Made by a program: the position numbers and the translations under genes. A stretch of 64,000 bases of DNA, taken from contig NZ_FNIX01000005.1 in the NCBI RefSeq assembly GCF_900104175.1, positions 124,001-188,000 of the forward strand. The letters are read 5' to 3'. This document shows positions 24,489 to 32,841 of this stretch, one piece after another. The stretch comes from Lentzea jiangxiensis (GTDB lineage: Bacteria > Actinomycetota > Actinomycetes > Mycobacteriales > Pseudonocardiaceae). Numbering within the stretch: position 1 is the first letter of the stretch; every line of letters starts with the position of its first letter. The notes under the pieces are model-generated. The model searched no databases, was not told the DNA's origin, and was given only the letters and a program-made list of their open reading frames with translations.

Positions 24489-25244
24489 GTGCGCGTGGCG
24501 ATGTTCGAAGAGATCGCCGACGGGCTTGATCGCGTCTTGAGCAAGGCTGATGAGACGAACGCCGCCTTGCTGCGGGCGGGAGGTCTTGCCGACGAGGCGG
24601 CGAAGCTGCTGACCGAGGTCATGCGGGGGTCGGACCACCTCGAGGAAGAGTTCACCCTCGCGGTTCAGGCGTGGTCGGAGGTTGTCAACCGGGTTGCGGA
24701 ACTGTCAGAGATCATCGCTAGGGGGTGTCGACGGGTCGAGTCGTACCGCGAGACTCTTCGGGGTGTCGGCTCCACGCTGCAACCGGCGCTTCCCGGACAG
24801 GCGGCGCCTCCATCAGCGACCACGGTACCGACCGTGGCGGCACGTACGCCCCTGGAGCCGACGTGGGCCGAACGGCAGAGAGAACAGCTTCCCACCTACG
24901 TCACCAGCGGGTTTTACCGCGACCCTGATGGCAACTCCGACGTGGTTCAAAGCGGTCAGGATGCATGGGGGGAGCACCACGCGATCGCTGAACACCTGCG
25001 TGCCGAGGGCTTCCCACCAACCGGGCCAGGCAGGGTCACCATCGGCGAGCACGTGGAAGGCAAGGTGGCATGGCGCCTGCGCACCAGTGGCGACACGCAC
25101 GTCGACCTGGTCGTCAACTTCCCGATGTGCGCTGGTCCCTACTCCTGCAGGAACCTCCTACCCTTCATTCTGAAGCCCGGACAGTCCATGACGGTGCATG
25201 ATCCGATGAAGACCCGTACGTTCCACGGCAGGAGCACAAGGTGA
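24489..25244 (+). CDS. SCP1.201/DddA-like cytidine deaminase toxin
   Basis: 251 aa from GTG 24489; in-frame GTG 24495 and ATG 24501 are alternatives, none with a good ribosome-binding site. Residues ~1-95 are an all-helical, heptad-like domain (FEEIADGLDRVLSKADE ... AWSEVVNRVAELSEIIARG) reminiscent of ESX/LXG-type toxin leaders. A Pro/Thr-rich linker covers ~96-125. Residues ~130-251 match the SCP1.201-like deaminase fold: HVEGKVAW supplies zinc ligand His188 and catalytic Glu190, and MCAGPYSC supplies Cys214 and Cys220, followed by NLLPFILKPGQSMTVH. This family includes the double-stranded DNA cytidine deaminase DddA. Overlaps the Imm1 gene (GTGA). Bases look less GC-rich than the EPS genes around it, suggesting transfer. 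Confidence 0.85.
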   Translation: MRVAMFEEIADGLDRVLSKADETNAALLRAGGLADEAAKLLTEVMRGSDHLEEEFTLAVQAWSEVVNRVAELSEIIARGCRRVESYRETLRGVGSTLQPALPGQAAPPSATTVPTVAARTPLEPTWAERQREQLPTYVTSGFYRDPDGNSDVVQSGQDAWGEHHAIAEHLRAEGFPPTGPGRVTIGEHVEGKVAWRLRTSGDTHVDLVVNFPMCAGPYSCRNLLPFILKPGQSMTVHDPMKTRTFHGRSTR

Positions 25245-25789
25245 AGCACGCTCTCGACTTCTGGTACTTCACCGAAACGAGCGATGCGGGCGATCCCGTC
25301 GCCGTGGAGTCGAGCGCCGATCTTGAACGCGTCCTCGGCGAGGTGTTCGCGTACAAGCAGTTCCATCCGACGGTGGTCTGCGTGAAGGACCGCCCCGCTC
25401 TCGGTGGCCCCCTGAATCTGCCGGACCATCAGCTCAAGTTCGACCTCGACGTGCCTCGCCGTGTTGCCGCGATCCACGCGATGGGCGTGCCCGATTTCTT
25501 GCCGGCTGACGATCGGGCCAAGGTGAACGCCGAGGGGCACGGCACAGCCGAGGAAACACCCGGAGGCGTGATGCGGGCCTGGGTCACGAAGGGCTCGCGA
25601 GCACGGCCTGCGACTGTTCGGCAGGCAGACGATCACGAGGTTGACCTGTTCGTGGACTTCGACACCCGTACGCGATTCCCGGCTGATGCTGCCATCTCGT
25701 GGGAGGAACTGCGCGAGGCGCTGAAGGAGTTGGCCGAAACAGGCATGCGCCCCACCTGTGTGGACTGGCAGGAGTCAGACGTCTTCTGA
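25241..25789 (+). CDS. Imm1-family immunity protein
   Basis: 182 aa from GTG 25241, with AGGAG 6 bp upstream and a GTGA overlap with the toxin stop. The sequence fits Imm1: N-terminal HALDFWYFTETSDAGDPVAV, VCVKDRPALGGPLNL, HQLKFDLDVPRRVAAIHAM, and a C-terminal half with DHEVDLFVDFDTRTRFPADA and WEELREALKELAETGMRP. Imm1 genes are typical neighbours of SCP1.201-like deaminase toxins and protect the producing cell by binding the toxin. Position and overlap make this the cognate antidote. Confidence 0.85.
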   Translation: MKHALDFWYFTETSDAGDPVAVESSADLERVLGEVFAYKQFHPTVVCVKDRPALGGPLNLPDHQLKFDLDVPRRVAAIHAMGVPDFLPADDRAKVNAEGHGTAEETPGGVMRAWVTKGSRARPATVRQADDHEVDLFVDFDTRTRFPADAAISWEELREALKELAETGMRPTCVDWQESDVF

Positions 25790-25795
25790 ACCGCC

Positions 25796-25831
25796 CCTGC
25801 TTGGCAGAACCTGCTCAGCTGGCTGGACTGA
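25796..25831 (+). pseudogene. DUF397 C-terminal remnant after the toxin cassette
   Basis: In one frame the bases encode PAWQNLLSWLD followed by TGA, against TAWRSLLSWLD in the intact DUF397 at 24229. The remnant has no start and begins 6 bp after the Imm1 stop. It marks the original 3' end of a DUF397 gene displaced by, or duplicated around, the cassette. Confidence 0.75.
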
Positions 25832-25844
25832 CCTCGGCCGCCTT
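25810..25844 (+). repeat. 35-bp direct repeat, copy B
   Basis: Same as 24384-24418 apart from one base. With copy A it brackets 1.4 kb containing only the toxin and immunity genes. The repeated terminator stem (25836-25842 with 25851-25857) continues past the 35 bp. The stop and last codons of the convergent Wzy-like gene lie inside it. Confidence 0.9.
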
Positions 25845-27140
25845 CCTGGCGGCGGCCTCCTGTCTGGCGATGCGCAGCAACGCCCCGGACACGCCGATCA
25901 GCATGAACGTCATGCCGGTGGCCACGCTGAACGCGAGCTCGTCGAACGTCGCGGCGCCCAGCGCGGACGTCAGCAGCGAGGCGACGAGGCACATGGCGAT
26001 CCCGCGCACGTTCTCGTCGCGTGAGAGCGCGCGGGCCCGCAGTGCCGCGAAGATGCCGCCCAGGAACAGCAGCACGAAACCGACCAGGCCGAGGTAGCCG
26101 TTCTCGATCATCGTCAGCAGGTACTGGTTGTCGAGGATCGTGTACTTCGAGGGCAGGAACGTGCCGAACCCGCGGCCGAGCCACGGGTGCTTGGCGATCT
26201 CCAGCCAGGCGCCGTCGTAGTCCTTGGTGCGGCCCTGGAACGACGGGTCGTCCTCGATGTTGGAGAACATCGAGGTCACCGTGCCGAACAGGCCCGGGAC
26301 GACGATCGAGGCGCCGCCGAGGAACACCGCGCCGACGCCGAGCAGGGGCAGGCCGCGTTCGCGGGGGAGCAGGACCGCCATCACGACGCCGGTGATGACC
26401 AGGCCGAGGATCGCGGTGCGCGAGAGCGACAGGATCGACATCAGCGCGAGCAGCGACAGGGCGAGCCACCAGCGGCCGGCGGGTTCGCCGCGGTCCTTCG
26501 CCCGGAACACGAAGTGCGCGGCGAACGGCACGCCGAGCACGCAGACCAGGCCGAACTCGATCGGGTGGTTCACCGTGCCGGCGGGGCGGAAGAAGATCGA
26601 CCGCGACTCGAGCGCCGAATAGCCGTTGTCCTGCACGCGCAGGCCCGGCAGCGAGATGTACGACGCGAGGTCGAGTCCCAGGCCGAACTGGAACAGGCCG
26701 ACGAACGCGCTGACCGTCAGGCACGCGACCATGACGCGCAGGGCGCGGCTCAGCCTCTCCCCGGTGCGCACCGCGTCGCACACGAAGACCGCGAGCGCCG
26801 CCAGCGACACGATCCTGATCAGCGCCGAGTCCGACACCGACAGCTCGTCGGCCGGCAGGTAGCGCCGGGTCGCGAGGGCGTACGTCATCAGGTGCAGGAC
26901 CACGTAGATCGCGAGGACCGTGCGGACGGCGTTGCGGCCCTTGGCCATCGACAGGTGGTCGACGAGGTGCGCGGCGAACCACAGGACCGCGAGGCACATC
27001 GCCACGAACAGCGCGGGCGGCAGCGTGATCGGGACGAAGGCGATCGTGAACCGGGCCGGGACGACGAGCAGCGCCACCATGTAGAAGATCAGCAGAGTGG
27101 CGCCGTCGGCACGTTGGGCGGTCAGTCTTCTTTCGGCCAT
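25815..27140 (-). CDS. O-antigen ligase/polymerase-family membrane protein (Wzy-like)
   Basis: 441 aa from ATG 27140, with 10-12 hydrophobic helices. The large extracytoplasmic loop typical of Wzy/WaaL proteins lies between LLPRERGLPLLGVG and LTMIENGYLGLVG; it contains FQGRTKDYDGAWLEIAKHPW and LGRGFGTFLP, close to the family GRG..W......P..G.G pattern. It would polymerise EPS repeat units outside the membrane. It overlaps the Wzz-like gene by 19 bp. The C-terminal tail (RQEAAARKAAEVSPAS) is encoded in antisense to the displaced DUF397 terminator, so the tail may have been changed when the cassette arrived. Confidence 0.88.
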   Translation of the reverse strand: MAERRLTAQRADGATLLIFYMVALLVVPARFTIAFVPITLPPALFVAMCLAVLWFAAHLVDHLSMAKGRNAVRTVLAIYVVLHLMTYALATRRYLPADELSVSDSALIRIVSLAALAVFVCDAVRTGERLSRALRVMVACLTVSAFVGLFQFGLGLDLASYISLPGLRVQDNGYSALESRSIFFRPAGTVNHPIEFGLVCVLGVPFAAHFVFRAKDRGEPAGRWWLALSLLALMSILSLSRTAILGLVITGVVMAVLLPRERGLPLLGVGAVFLGGASIVVPGLFGTVTSMFSNIEDDPSFQGRTKDYDGAWLEIAKHPWLGRGFGTFLPSKYTILDNQYLLTMIENGYLGLVGFVLLFLGGIFAALRARALSRDENVRGIAMCLVASLLTSALGAATFDELAFSVATGMTFMLIGVSGALLRIARQEAAARKAAEVSPAS

Positions 27141-27976
27141 GCCGGGTCTGCGGGAGGCTTGGGAGCGGCGATGATGACGGTCTTCTGGTGCGCGTTCGGC
27201 ACGCCCTGCGGCGCGGGGCGCTGCGGCGGGCCGCCCTTGCCGTTGCTCTGGGGCTGCGGCCGGACCGGGGGCGTCGGGTGCGGCGTGGTGTCCTTCTCGG
27301 ACGGTGGCGCGGCGCCGGACTCCCTGCCGTCTTTGCCGTCCTTGCGGCGCCGGGCGCGCAGCAGGACCGAGTCGGCGGCGAACGTGGTGGCGATCGTCAG
27401 CAACAGCAGCACGACCGAGGCCGCGCCGACGTAGCGGACCTTGCCACCGATCTTGGCCGACGCGGTCGTCGGCTTCACCAGGACCTGCGCGGTGATGAAC
27501 GTCTGTTCGGGCGCGCTCAACGCCTTCTGCTGCGCCGCCAGCTCGGCGACGGTCTTCTCGAGCACCTTGCCGACGAGGCCCTCGGCGTCCTGCGCCGAGT
27601 CGGCCTCGGTCGAGATGAACAGCAGGGGACCGCCGACGGGACCGGTGTTCGCGGTGTAGACGGCCGTGGAGTCCTTGCCCGCCAGCTCTTCCGCGGTCTT
27701 CGGGTCGCCGAGGATCTGCGTGAGGATCTGCGCGGTGGTCGTGAGGCTGCCGTCGAACTGCAGCAGCGGGTTGACCCGCACCACGTCCTCGGGCTTGGTC
27801 TTCTCCGAGTACCGGCCGCCGGCCGCGGGGGAGGTGAGGACCAGCACGCCGCTCGACTCGTACCGCGTGGGCACCGTGACGTAGACGTACAGCGCGAGGA
27901 TGCCCGTGATCAGCACTGCGGGCACGGCGATGTACCACCGCCGCCGCAGCACTCGTACGGTTCCCCAGAAGTCCAT
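27122..27976 (-). CDS. Wzz-like polysaccharide chain-length determinant
   Basis: 284 aa from ATG 27976 (MDFWGTVRVLRRRWYIAVPA). An N-terminal membrane helix, an extracytoplasmic domain of ~160 residues (VPTRYESSGVLVLTSPAAGG is the Wzz opening pattern) and a second membrane helix near residue 200 (ASVVLLLLTIATTFAADSVL), then a ~75-residue basic, Pro/Gln-rich cytoplasmic tail. There is no tyrosine-kinase domain, and none elsewhere in the window. It would set EPS chain length together with the Wzy-like protein encoded by the overlapping gene. An in-frame upstream start at 28060 exists but extends across the divergent promoter region. Confidence 0.85.
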   Translation of the reverse strand: MDFWGTVRVLRRRWYIAVPAVLITGILALYVYVTVPTRYESSGVLVLTSPAAGGRYSEKTKPEDVVRVNPLLQFDGSLTTTAQILTQILGDPKTAEELAGKDSTAVYTANTGPVGGPLLFISTEADSAQDAEGLVGKVLEKTVAELAAQQKALSAPEQTFITAQVLVKPTTASAKIGGKVRYVGAASVVLLLLTIATTFAADSVLLRARRRKDGKDGRESGAAPPSEKDTTPHPTPPVRPQPQSNGKGGPPQRPAPQGVPNAHQKTVIIAAPKPPADPAWPKED

Positions 27977-28058
27977 CAAAGTCCCCGATCCGCGGCTCGG
28001 TCTTGCGATCGCACTGCTCGTAGGGTATCGCCCACCAGGAAAATCGGGGTGAGCTGCC

Positions 28059-28067
28059 AACTGTTAC
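28059..28067 (-). promoter_or_regulatory. GTAACAGTT motif (reverse orientation) in the wzz / propeller divergent region
   Basis: AACTGTTAC on the plus strand is the exact reverse complement of the motif at 12306-12314. It lies midway between divergent starts at 27976 and 28114. Confidence 0.3.
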
Positions 28068-28113
28068 AGGCCGTAGCTGTCAGGCGATGGAGGAGGGGAA
28101 CCCAGGAGGCAGC

Positions 28114-29079
28114 ATGCGCGCAGGGCGACTGACCGTGACCGTCGCGGCCATTCTCGTGGTCATCGGCGGAACAACGGCTTACGTCGTCTCGTCGGCCGGT
28201 GAGGCGAACGACCCGGCGGGCACCGAGCAGGTGTCGCGGGCGGAGGCCGGCGACCTGTTGTTCGTCGACCTCGCCGGTGGGCAGAACCGGGTCGAGAAGC
28301 TCGCCGGCAGCGGTTCCCGCACCCCGACGGAGCTCGTCTGCCAGCGGTTCTACTCCGCCGCCGGCACCAGCGTGTGCCTCAAGCTCTCCGGTCCCGGCCC
28401 GTCCTACACCGCCGAGGTGAGCCGCGACGGCAAGCCGGTGAAGTCGATCCCGCTGCCCGGCATCCCGAGCCGCGCGAAGGTCTCGCACTCCGGCAACGTG
28501 GTGTCGTGGACCAGTTTCGTCACGGGTGACTCGTACTCGGTGCCGGGCGGCTTCTCCACCCGCACCGGTTTCCACGACCTGCGCACGGGCGAGACGGCCG
28601 AGTCGCTGGAGCACTTCGCCGCCACTGTGGAGGGTGCTCCGCTCACCGCGAGTGACGTCAACTACTGGGGCCTGACAGTGGCTTCCGACGACAGGACCTT
28701 CTACGCCACCCTGGCGAGCGGCGGGTTCACCTGGCTGGTCAAGGGTGATCTCGGCACGAAGTCCGTGACGTCGCTGCGCCGCGATGCCGAGTGCCCCTCG
28801 CTGTCCCCGGACGGCACCAAGGTCGCGTACAAGAAGCGCATCGGCCGTCTCGGCCCGTGGGACCTCGCGGTGCTCGACCTGGCCTCCGGCACGGAGAAGC
28901 GGCTGCCCGGCACCGCCGGCATCGACGACCAGACGACGTGGCTGAGCGAGACCGAGGTCGCGTTCGCCGCCGTGCCCAGGGACGCCAGGCTGCCCGCGGT
29001 TCACGTCGCCCCCGCCGACGGCTCGCAGCCCGCGCGGGTGCTGATCCCGGACGCCACCTCGCCGTCGCCGGTTACGTAG
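28114..29079 (+). CDS. membrane-anchored TolB-like beta-propeller protein
   Basis: 321 aa from ATG 28114 with AGGAGGC as ribosome-binding site. A single N-terminal signal-anchor (LTVTVAAILVVIGGTTAYVV) leads to an extracytoplasmic domain with WD40/TolB-like repeats: LLFVDLAGGQNRVEKL, CPSLSPDGTKVAYKKRIGRL, DLAVLDLASGTEKRLPG, TTWLSETEVAF. The function is unknown. Placement inside the EPS locus, opposite wzz, suggests a role at the cell surface during EPS export. It converges on and overlaps the next glycosyltransferase gene by 8 bp. Confidence 0.75.
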   Translation: MRAGRLTVTVAAILVVIGGTTAYVVSSAGEANDPAGTEQVSRAEAGDLLFVDLAGGQNRVEKLAGSGSRTPTELVCQRFYSAAGTSVCLKLSGPGPSYTAEVSRDGKPVKSIPLPGIPSRAKVSHSGNVVSWTSFVTGDSYSVPGGFSTRTGFHDLRTGETAESLEHFAATVEGAPLTASDVNYWGLTVASDDRTFYATLASGGFTWLVKGDLGTKSVTSLRRDAECPSLSPDGTKVAYKKRIGRLGPWDLAVLDLASGTEKRLPGTAGIDDQTTWLSETEVAFAAVPRDARLPAVHVAPADGSQPARVLIPDATSPSPVT

Positions 29080-30244
29080 CGAGCTCGCGGCGGAGCACCT
29101 TCTCGAGCTCGTGTCCCGCCGCATCCCAGGAGCGTCCCTCCACACTGGACGCGGCCGCACGGGCGACCGCGTCGAAGTCCGGCGTTGTGACCACTTCGGA
29201 CAAAGCGCGCGCCAGTGAGTGCGGGGTGGGCGTCGCGTACCGGACGTGGTCGTTGTCCAGGACCACGCGGTTGAAGTGCGCGTCGTTCACCACCGGGATG
29301 CATCCGGCGGCGAGCATCTCGTGCGGCACGAGGGAGACGTTGGTCATCGACAGCGACAACCCGGCGAAGCAGCGGTTGTAGATGGCGTTGAGCTCGTCGG
29401 GCGTGACGAGGCCGTGGTCGACGAACTGCGGCCCGAGCTGCCCGATCTTCTCGCCGTAGACGTGGATCTTCAGGTCGGGGTGCTTCTCGGCGAAGACCTC
29501 CAGCGCGAGCACGCCGAGCTCGAACGCCCTGCGCGGTGCCTTGCGCCGCGCGTAGAAGACGATGCCGTCGCGCTTCTCGCCGCCGAGCCGGTACCGGTCG
29601 GCGTCGCAGCCGAAGTCGAAGTGGTCGGCCGGCATGCCGTGGTCGTCGAGGACCTTGTCCGCGAGGAACCGCCCGGCGGTGAAGCCGTGCATGCCCATCC
29701 GGTACGTGTTCTCCGCCAGCGTGTACAGGCCGCCCTGCGGGTAGAACCACGGTTCGTAGTCCTGCACGAGGTAGAACCTCTTGCCCTTGCAGGGGTCGTT
29801 GAACGCCGGGTACGCGGTGATCCACGCCGTCGCGAACACCGCGTGCGCGTCCGCCATCCCGTCCGTCACGTCGTGGATCTGGCCCCGGAAGAACGGGAAC
29901 GCGGCACGGATGCCGGGTTCGAGGTCCGCGACCGTGTTGCCGAACGTGTCGTACAGGTAGAGCTCGCACGTGTGGCCGAGCGACTCCAGGTGCCGGATGA
30001 GCCGGAACAGGGTGGTGTGGCCGCCGGAGCCCTGCGACGGGGGAGTGGTGACCCAGTTGATCGTCAGCCTGCCGTCCGCGGGGATCGGCGGGACGACCAC
30101 GGGCTTGCGCACCTCGACGTCGGCCCTGCGGACGTCCTCCACGCGCACGGGCATTTCCTCGCCCTCGGCACCGAGCCGGCGGGTCGCCGCGGTCAGCAGC
30201 CGCACGCCGAGCCGCCTCGGCCCCTGCTCGCGGACGATCTTCAT
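29072..30244 (-). CDS. glycosyltransferase, WsaF-like (GT4-type fold)
   Basis: 390 aa from ATG 30244 (AGGCAGG upstream); a GTG at 30265 overlaps the upstream stop (GTGA) and would add seven residues. It starts with a WsaF-like N-terminal part (INWVTTPPSQGSGGHTTLFR, then HLESLGHTCELYLYD) and DYEPWFYP, followed by a GT-B donor-binding half with FYARRKAPRRAFELGVLAL, LSLSMTNVSLVPHEMLAAGC. WsaF is a rhamnosyltransferase; rhamnose transfer here is plausible but unproven. Part of the minus-strand EPS run 32777-29072. Confidence 0.85.
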   Translation of the reverse strand: MKIVREQGPRRLGVRLLTAATRRLGAEGEEMPVRVEDVRRADVEVRKPVVVPPIPADGRLTINWVTTPPSQGSGGHTTLFRLIRHLESLGHTCELYLYDTFGNTVADLEPGIRAAFPFFRGQIHDVTDGMADAHAVFATAWITAYPAFNDPCKGKRFYLVQDYEPWFYPQGGLYTLAENTYRMGMHGFTAGRFLADKVLDDHGMPADHFDFGCDADRYRLGGEKRDGIVFYARRKAPRRAFELGVLALEVFAEKHPDLKIHVYGEKIGQLGPQFVDHGLVTPDELNAIYNRCFAGLSLSMTNVSLVPHEMLAAGCIPVVNDAHFNRVVLDNDHVRYATPTPHSLARALSEVVTTPDFDAVARAAASSVEGRSWDAAGHELEKVLRRELAT

Positions 30245-30261
30245 GACCTGCCTCAGACGTC

Positions 30262-31710
30262 TCACGCGCCGGCCCTCTTCCGCAGCACCGCAATGATTTC
30301 GTGTCGCATCGGGAACACCACGAGCGCATAGGCGAGGCACGACAGCACACCGCCGAGGAGGATCTGCAGCAGCTGGCTGTCGACCACGTTCCGGACCGCG
30401 ATCACGACCGCGACCATCAGCACGCCGCCGAGGAACGGCCGCAGCAGCCGCGCGCCGAGCGCCCCGGCGCGGACGCCGTAGGGCTTGAAGGTGATCAGGT
30501 ACGCGGGCGTGATGACCAGGACGGCGACCACGACGTGCGCCGCCGCGACCCCGCGGATGCCGTCGAGGTGCGCTCCCAGTGCCAGCAACGGCACGAGCGC
30601 GCCCAGCCACACCAGGTGGATGACGAGGATCGCTCGCGACCGCCCGGCGGACGCGAGGAAGTCGTAGCCCAGCTCCAGCGCGACCCGGACCGCGCCGAGC
30701 AGCACCAGCAACGCGAGCGCGGCCGCGGCCGGAGCCCAGCGCTCGCCGTAGACGACCCGGACGAGCGGCTCGGCCAGGGCGGCCAGCAGCACGCACGCCG
30801 GCACCGTGACGAGCGCCAGGAGGCCCAGTGCGCGCCCGAACGACCGCTGGAACAGGTCCGGGTCCTCGCGGACCTTCGAGAACGCGGCCAGCGAGACGCT
30901 GCGGACCGGCGCGGAGAAGGCCGCCACCGGCCAGCTCGCGAGGTTGAAGGCCAGCAGGTAGAAGCCGAGCGGCACGGTGCCGAGCAGCGCGCCGACGACG
31001 ATGTAGTCGACGTTCATCACGCCGAAGATCAGCAGGCTCGACCCGGCGAGCGGCAGCCCGAACGCCAGCAGCTCCTTCGCCCGGGCGGAGTTCCACCCCG
31101 GCCGGAAGCGGTCGTCGGTGAGCCAGAACATGATGACCGCGGCGGAGAGGTTCTGCGCGATCCGCTGCCACGCGAGGCTCCACGCGCCGAAGCCCATGAT
31201 CGCCAGTACGACCGCGACGGCCGTGCCCACGACGAAGGCGGCCGTGTCGGCGTAGAACTTGTGGTCCTGCCGGAAGTTGCGCTGCATCATCGCGCCCGGC
31301 ACCGCGGTGGCGCCGGCGATGACGAGTGCGACCGACATGAGCTGGATGACGCCTGTGGCCTCCGGCGCGTCCATGGCGCCCGAGAACCACGGCGCGCCGA
31401 GGAAGCAGATCAGCGCCAGCAGCGTGCCGGACGCGAGCGACAGCGTCGTGACGGTCGGCGCCATCTCCTCGACCGGCCCGTTGTGGCGGACCAGGGCGGC
31501 GCTCACGCCGAGCTCGGACACGCTCAGCACGATGTTGAGCACGACCAGGGCGACGGCGAAGACGCCGAACTGCTCGGGGGCGATCAGGCGGGCCAGCAGG
31601 ACGCTGATGCCGACGGCGGCGAGGCGTTGCAGGAGCGAGTTGACCGCGCTCCACCGGATCGCCGAGGAGACCTCGTTCTCCAGCTTGCCGGTGTCCTGCT
31701 CCGCCGTCAC
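30262..31710 (-). CDS. lipopolysaccharide/EPS flippase (Wzx, MATE-like)
   Basis: 482 aa from GTG 31710, overlapping the stop of the upstream glycosyltransferase. It has about 12-14 membrane helices and the polysaccharide-biosynthesis-protein signature near the start (AIRWSAVNSLLQRLAAVGI, LARLIAPEQFGVFAVALVVL, DLGVSAAL-like SELGVSAALVRH). It moves the undecaprenyl-linked repeat unit across the membrane to the Wzy-like polymerase. Confidence 0.93.
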   Translation of the reverse strand: MTAEQDTGKLENEVSSAIRWSAVNSLLQRLAAVGISVLLARLIAPEQFGVFAVALVVLNIVLSVSELGVSAALVRHNGPVEEMAPTVTTLSLASGTLLALICFLGAPWFSGAMDAPEATGVIQLMSVALVIAGATAVPGAMMQRNFRQDHKFYADTAAFVVGTAVAVVLAIMGFGAWSLAWQRIAQNLSAAVIMFWLTDDRFRPGWNSARAKELLAFGLPLAGSSLLIFGVMNVDYIVVGALLGTVPLGFYLLAFNLASWPVAAFSAPVRSVSLAAFSKVREDPDLFQRSFGRALGLLALVTVPACVLLAALAEPLVRVVYGERWAPAAAALALLVLLGAVRVALELGYDFLASAGRSRAILVIHLVWLGALVPLLALGAHLDGIRGVAAAHVVVAVLVITPAYLITFKPYGVRAGALGARLLRPFLGGVLMVAVVIAVRNVVDSQLLQILLGGVLSCLAYALVVFPMRHEIIAVLRKRAGA

Positions 31711-32777
31711 CACTCGCCCCGCCACTTCCACTTTTGCGTCCCGATCCACAGCTTCGCCCTCTTGCCGGCGTGCGGCGCGAGGAAGAGCTGCGTGCGGTTC
31801 AGGAAACGCGCGCTGAACCTCTTGCGCCGTCGCAGCGCCCGGTACTCCGGCAGCTCCTCGAGCGCCGGGTAGGTCTCGCGCGCGAAGCGGAGCAGCTCCT
31901 CCTCGGTGCCGTCGAGCTGGTCGCGGTCGTGCAGCCGCACCGCGCGCCAGAGCGCGTCGCCCGCGATCGCCCTGTGCGCCAGCGTCCTCAGCCGCGCCGG
32001 GAGACCGGGGTTCTGCTCCAGCACCAGTTCGAACACGTCCCGGCGCTGCTCCAGGTCGGCGAACACCGACTTGAACGTCGTGCGCATCATGGAGTTCTCG
32101 TGCACGCGGTAGTACGCGCCGGGCTTGCCGCTCACGTAGCCGATGTCCGACACGGCCGCGATGCGCAGCCACATCTCCAGGTCACCCGCGTGGGGGAGGT
32201 CCGAGCGGTAGCCGCCGACCTTCTGCTGGACCTTCGTCCGCACCACGACCTCCGGCGAGGAGATCACGTTGCGGCTGCTGCGGAACCGGTTCTCGATCCA
32301 CTCCTCGCCGCGCCACACCTTCGACGTGGTCGGGAGCTGCGTCACCTTCGGCAACGCGTTGTGGTCGCTGTAGTACACGACGCGGCCGTAGACCATACCC
32401 ACCTCGGGGTTCTGCTCGAAGACCTCGGCCGCGCGGTGCAACGCTCCCGGCGCCAGCAGGTCGTCCGCGGACAGCAGCACCGTGTAGTCGGCGCTCGCCC
32501 AGTCCAGCAGCCCTTCGTTGTAGGTGGCGATGTGCCCCTTGTTGACTTCGTGCCGGTACCCCTCGACGCGCTTGTCGGCGGCCATCAGCTCGGCCATCAC
32601 CTCGGGCGTGTTGTCCGACGACGTGTCGTCGATCACGAGCACGCGCACGTCGACGCCAGGCTGGTCCAGGACGCTGCGGACGCAGGCCGGCAGGAAGTGC
32701 GCGTAGTTGTAGCAGGGGATCACGACGTCCACTGTGGGAAGCGTTGGCACAACCTGAGTATCGGTACCGCCGGGCAT
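31707..32777 (-). CDS. family 2 glycosyltransferase
   Basis: 356 aa from ATG 32777. GT-A fold: VDVVIPCYNYAHFLPACVRS, VLVIDDTSSDNTPEVM, a metal-binding acidic motif LLSADDLL in the DxD position, and GGYRSDLPHAGDLEMWLR (acceptor side ED-like motif, here GDLEMW). It adds a sugar to the lipid-linked EPS unit. The C-terminal ~100 residues are helical and basic, probably membrane-associating. It starts the four-base-overlap series with wzx. Confidence 0.92.
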   Translation of the reverse strand: MPGGTDTQVVPTLPTVDVVIPCYNYAHFLPACVRSVLDQPGVDVRVLVIDDTSSDNTPEVMAELMAADKRVEGYRHEVNKGHIATYNEGLLDWASADYTVLLSADDLLAPGALHRAAEVFEQNPEVGMVYGRVVYYSDHNALPKVTQLPTTSKVWRGEEWIENRFRSSRNVISSPEVVVRTKVQQKVGGYRSDLPHAGDLEMWLRIAAVSDIGYVSGKPGAYYRVHENSMMRTTFKSVFADLEQRRDVFELVLEQNPGLPARLRTLAHRAIAGDALWRAVRLHDRDQLDGTEEELLRFARETYPALEELPEYRALRRRKRFSARFLNRTQLFLAPHAGKRAKLWIGTQKWKWRGEW

Positions 32778-32841
32778 TCGTTAGCGCCGCAACGTTTCGG
32801 GCGCGCCGGGCGATGAAGGGGTGACCGGAGTAAGGGGAGTC

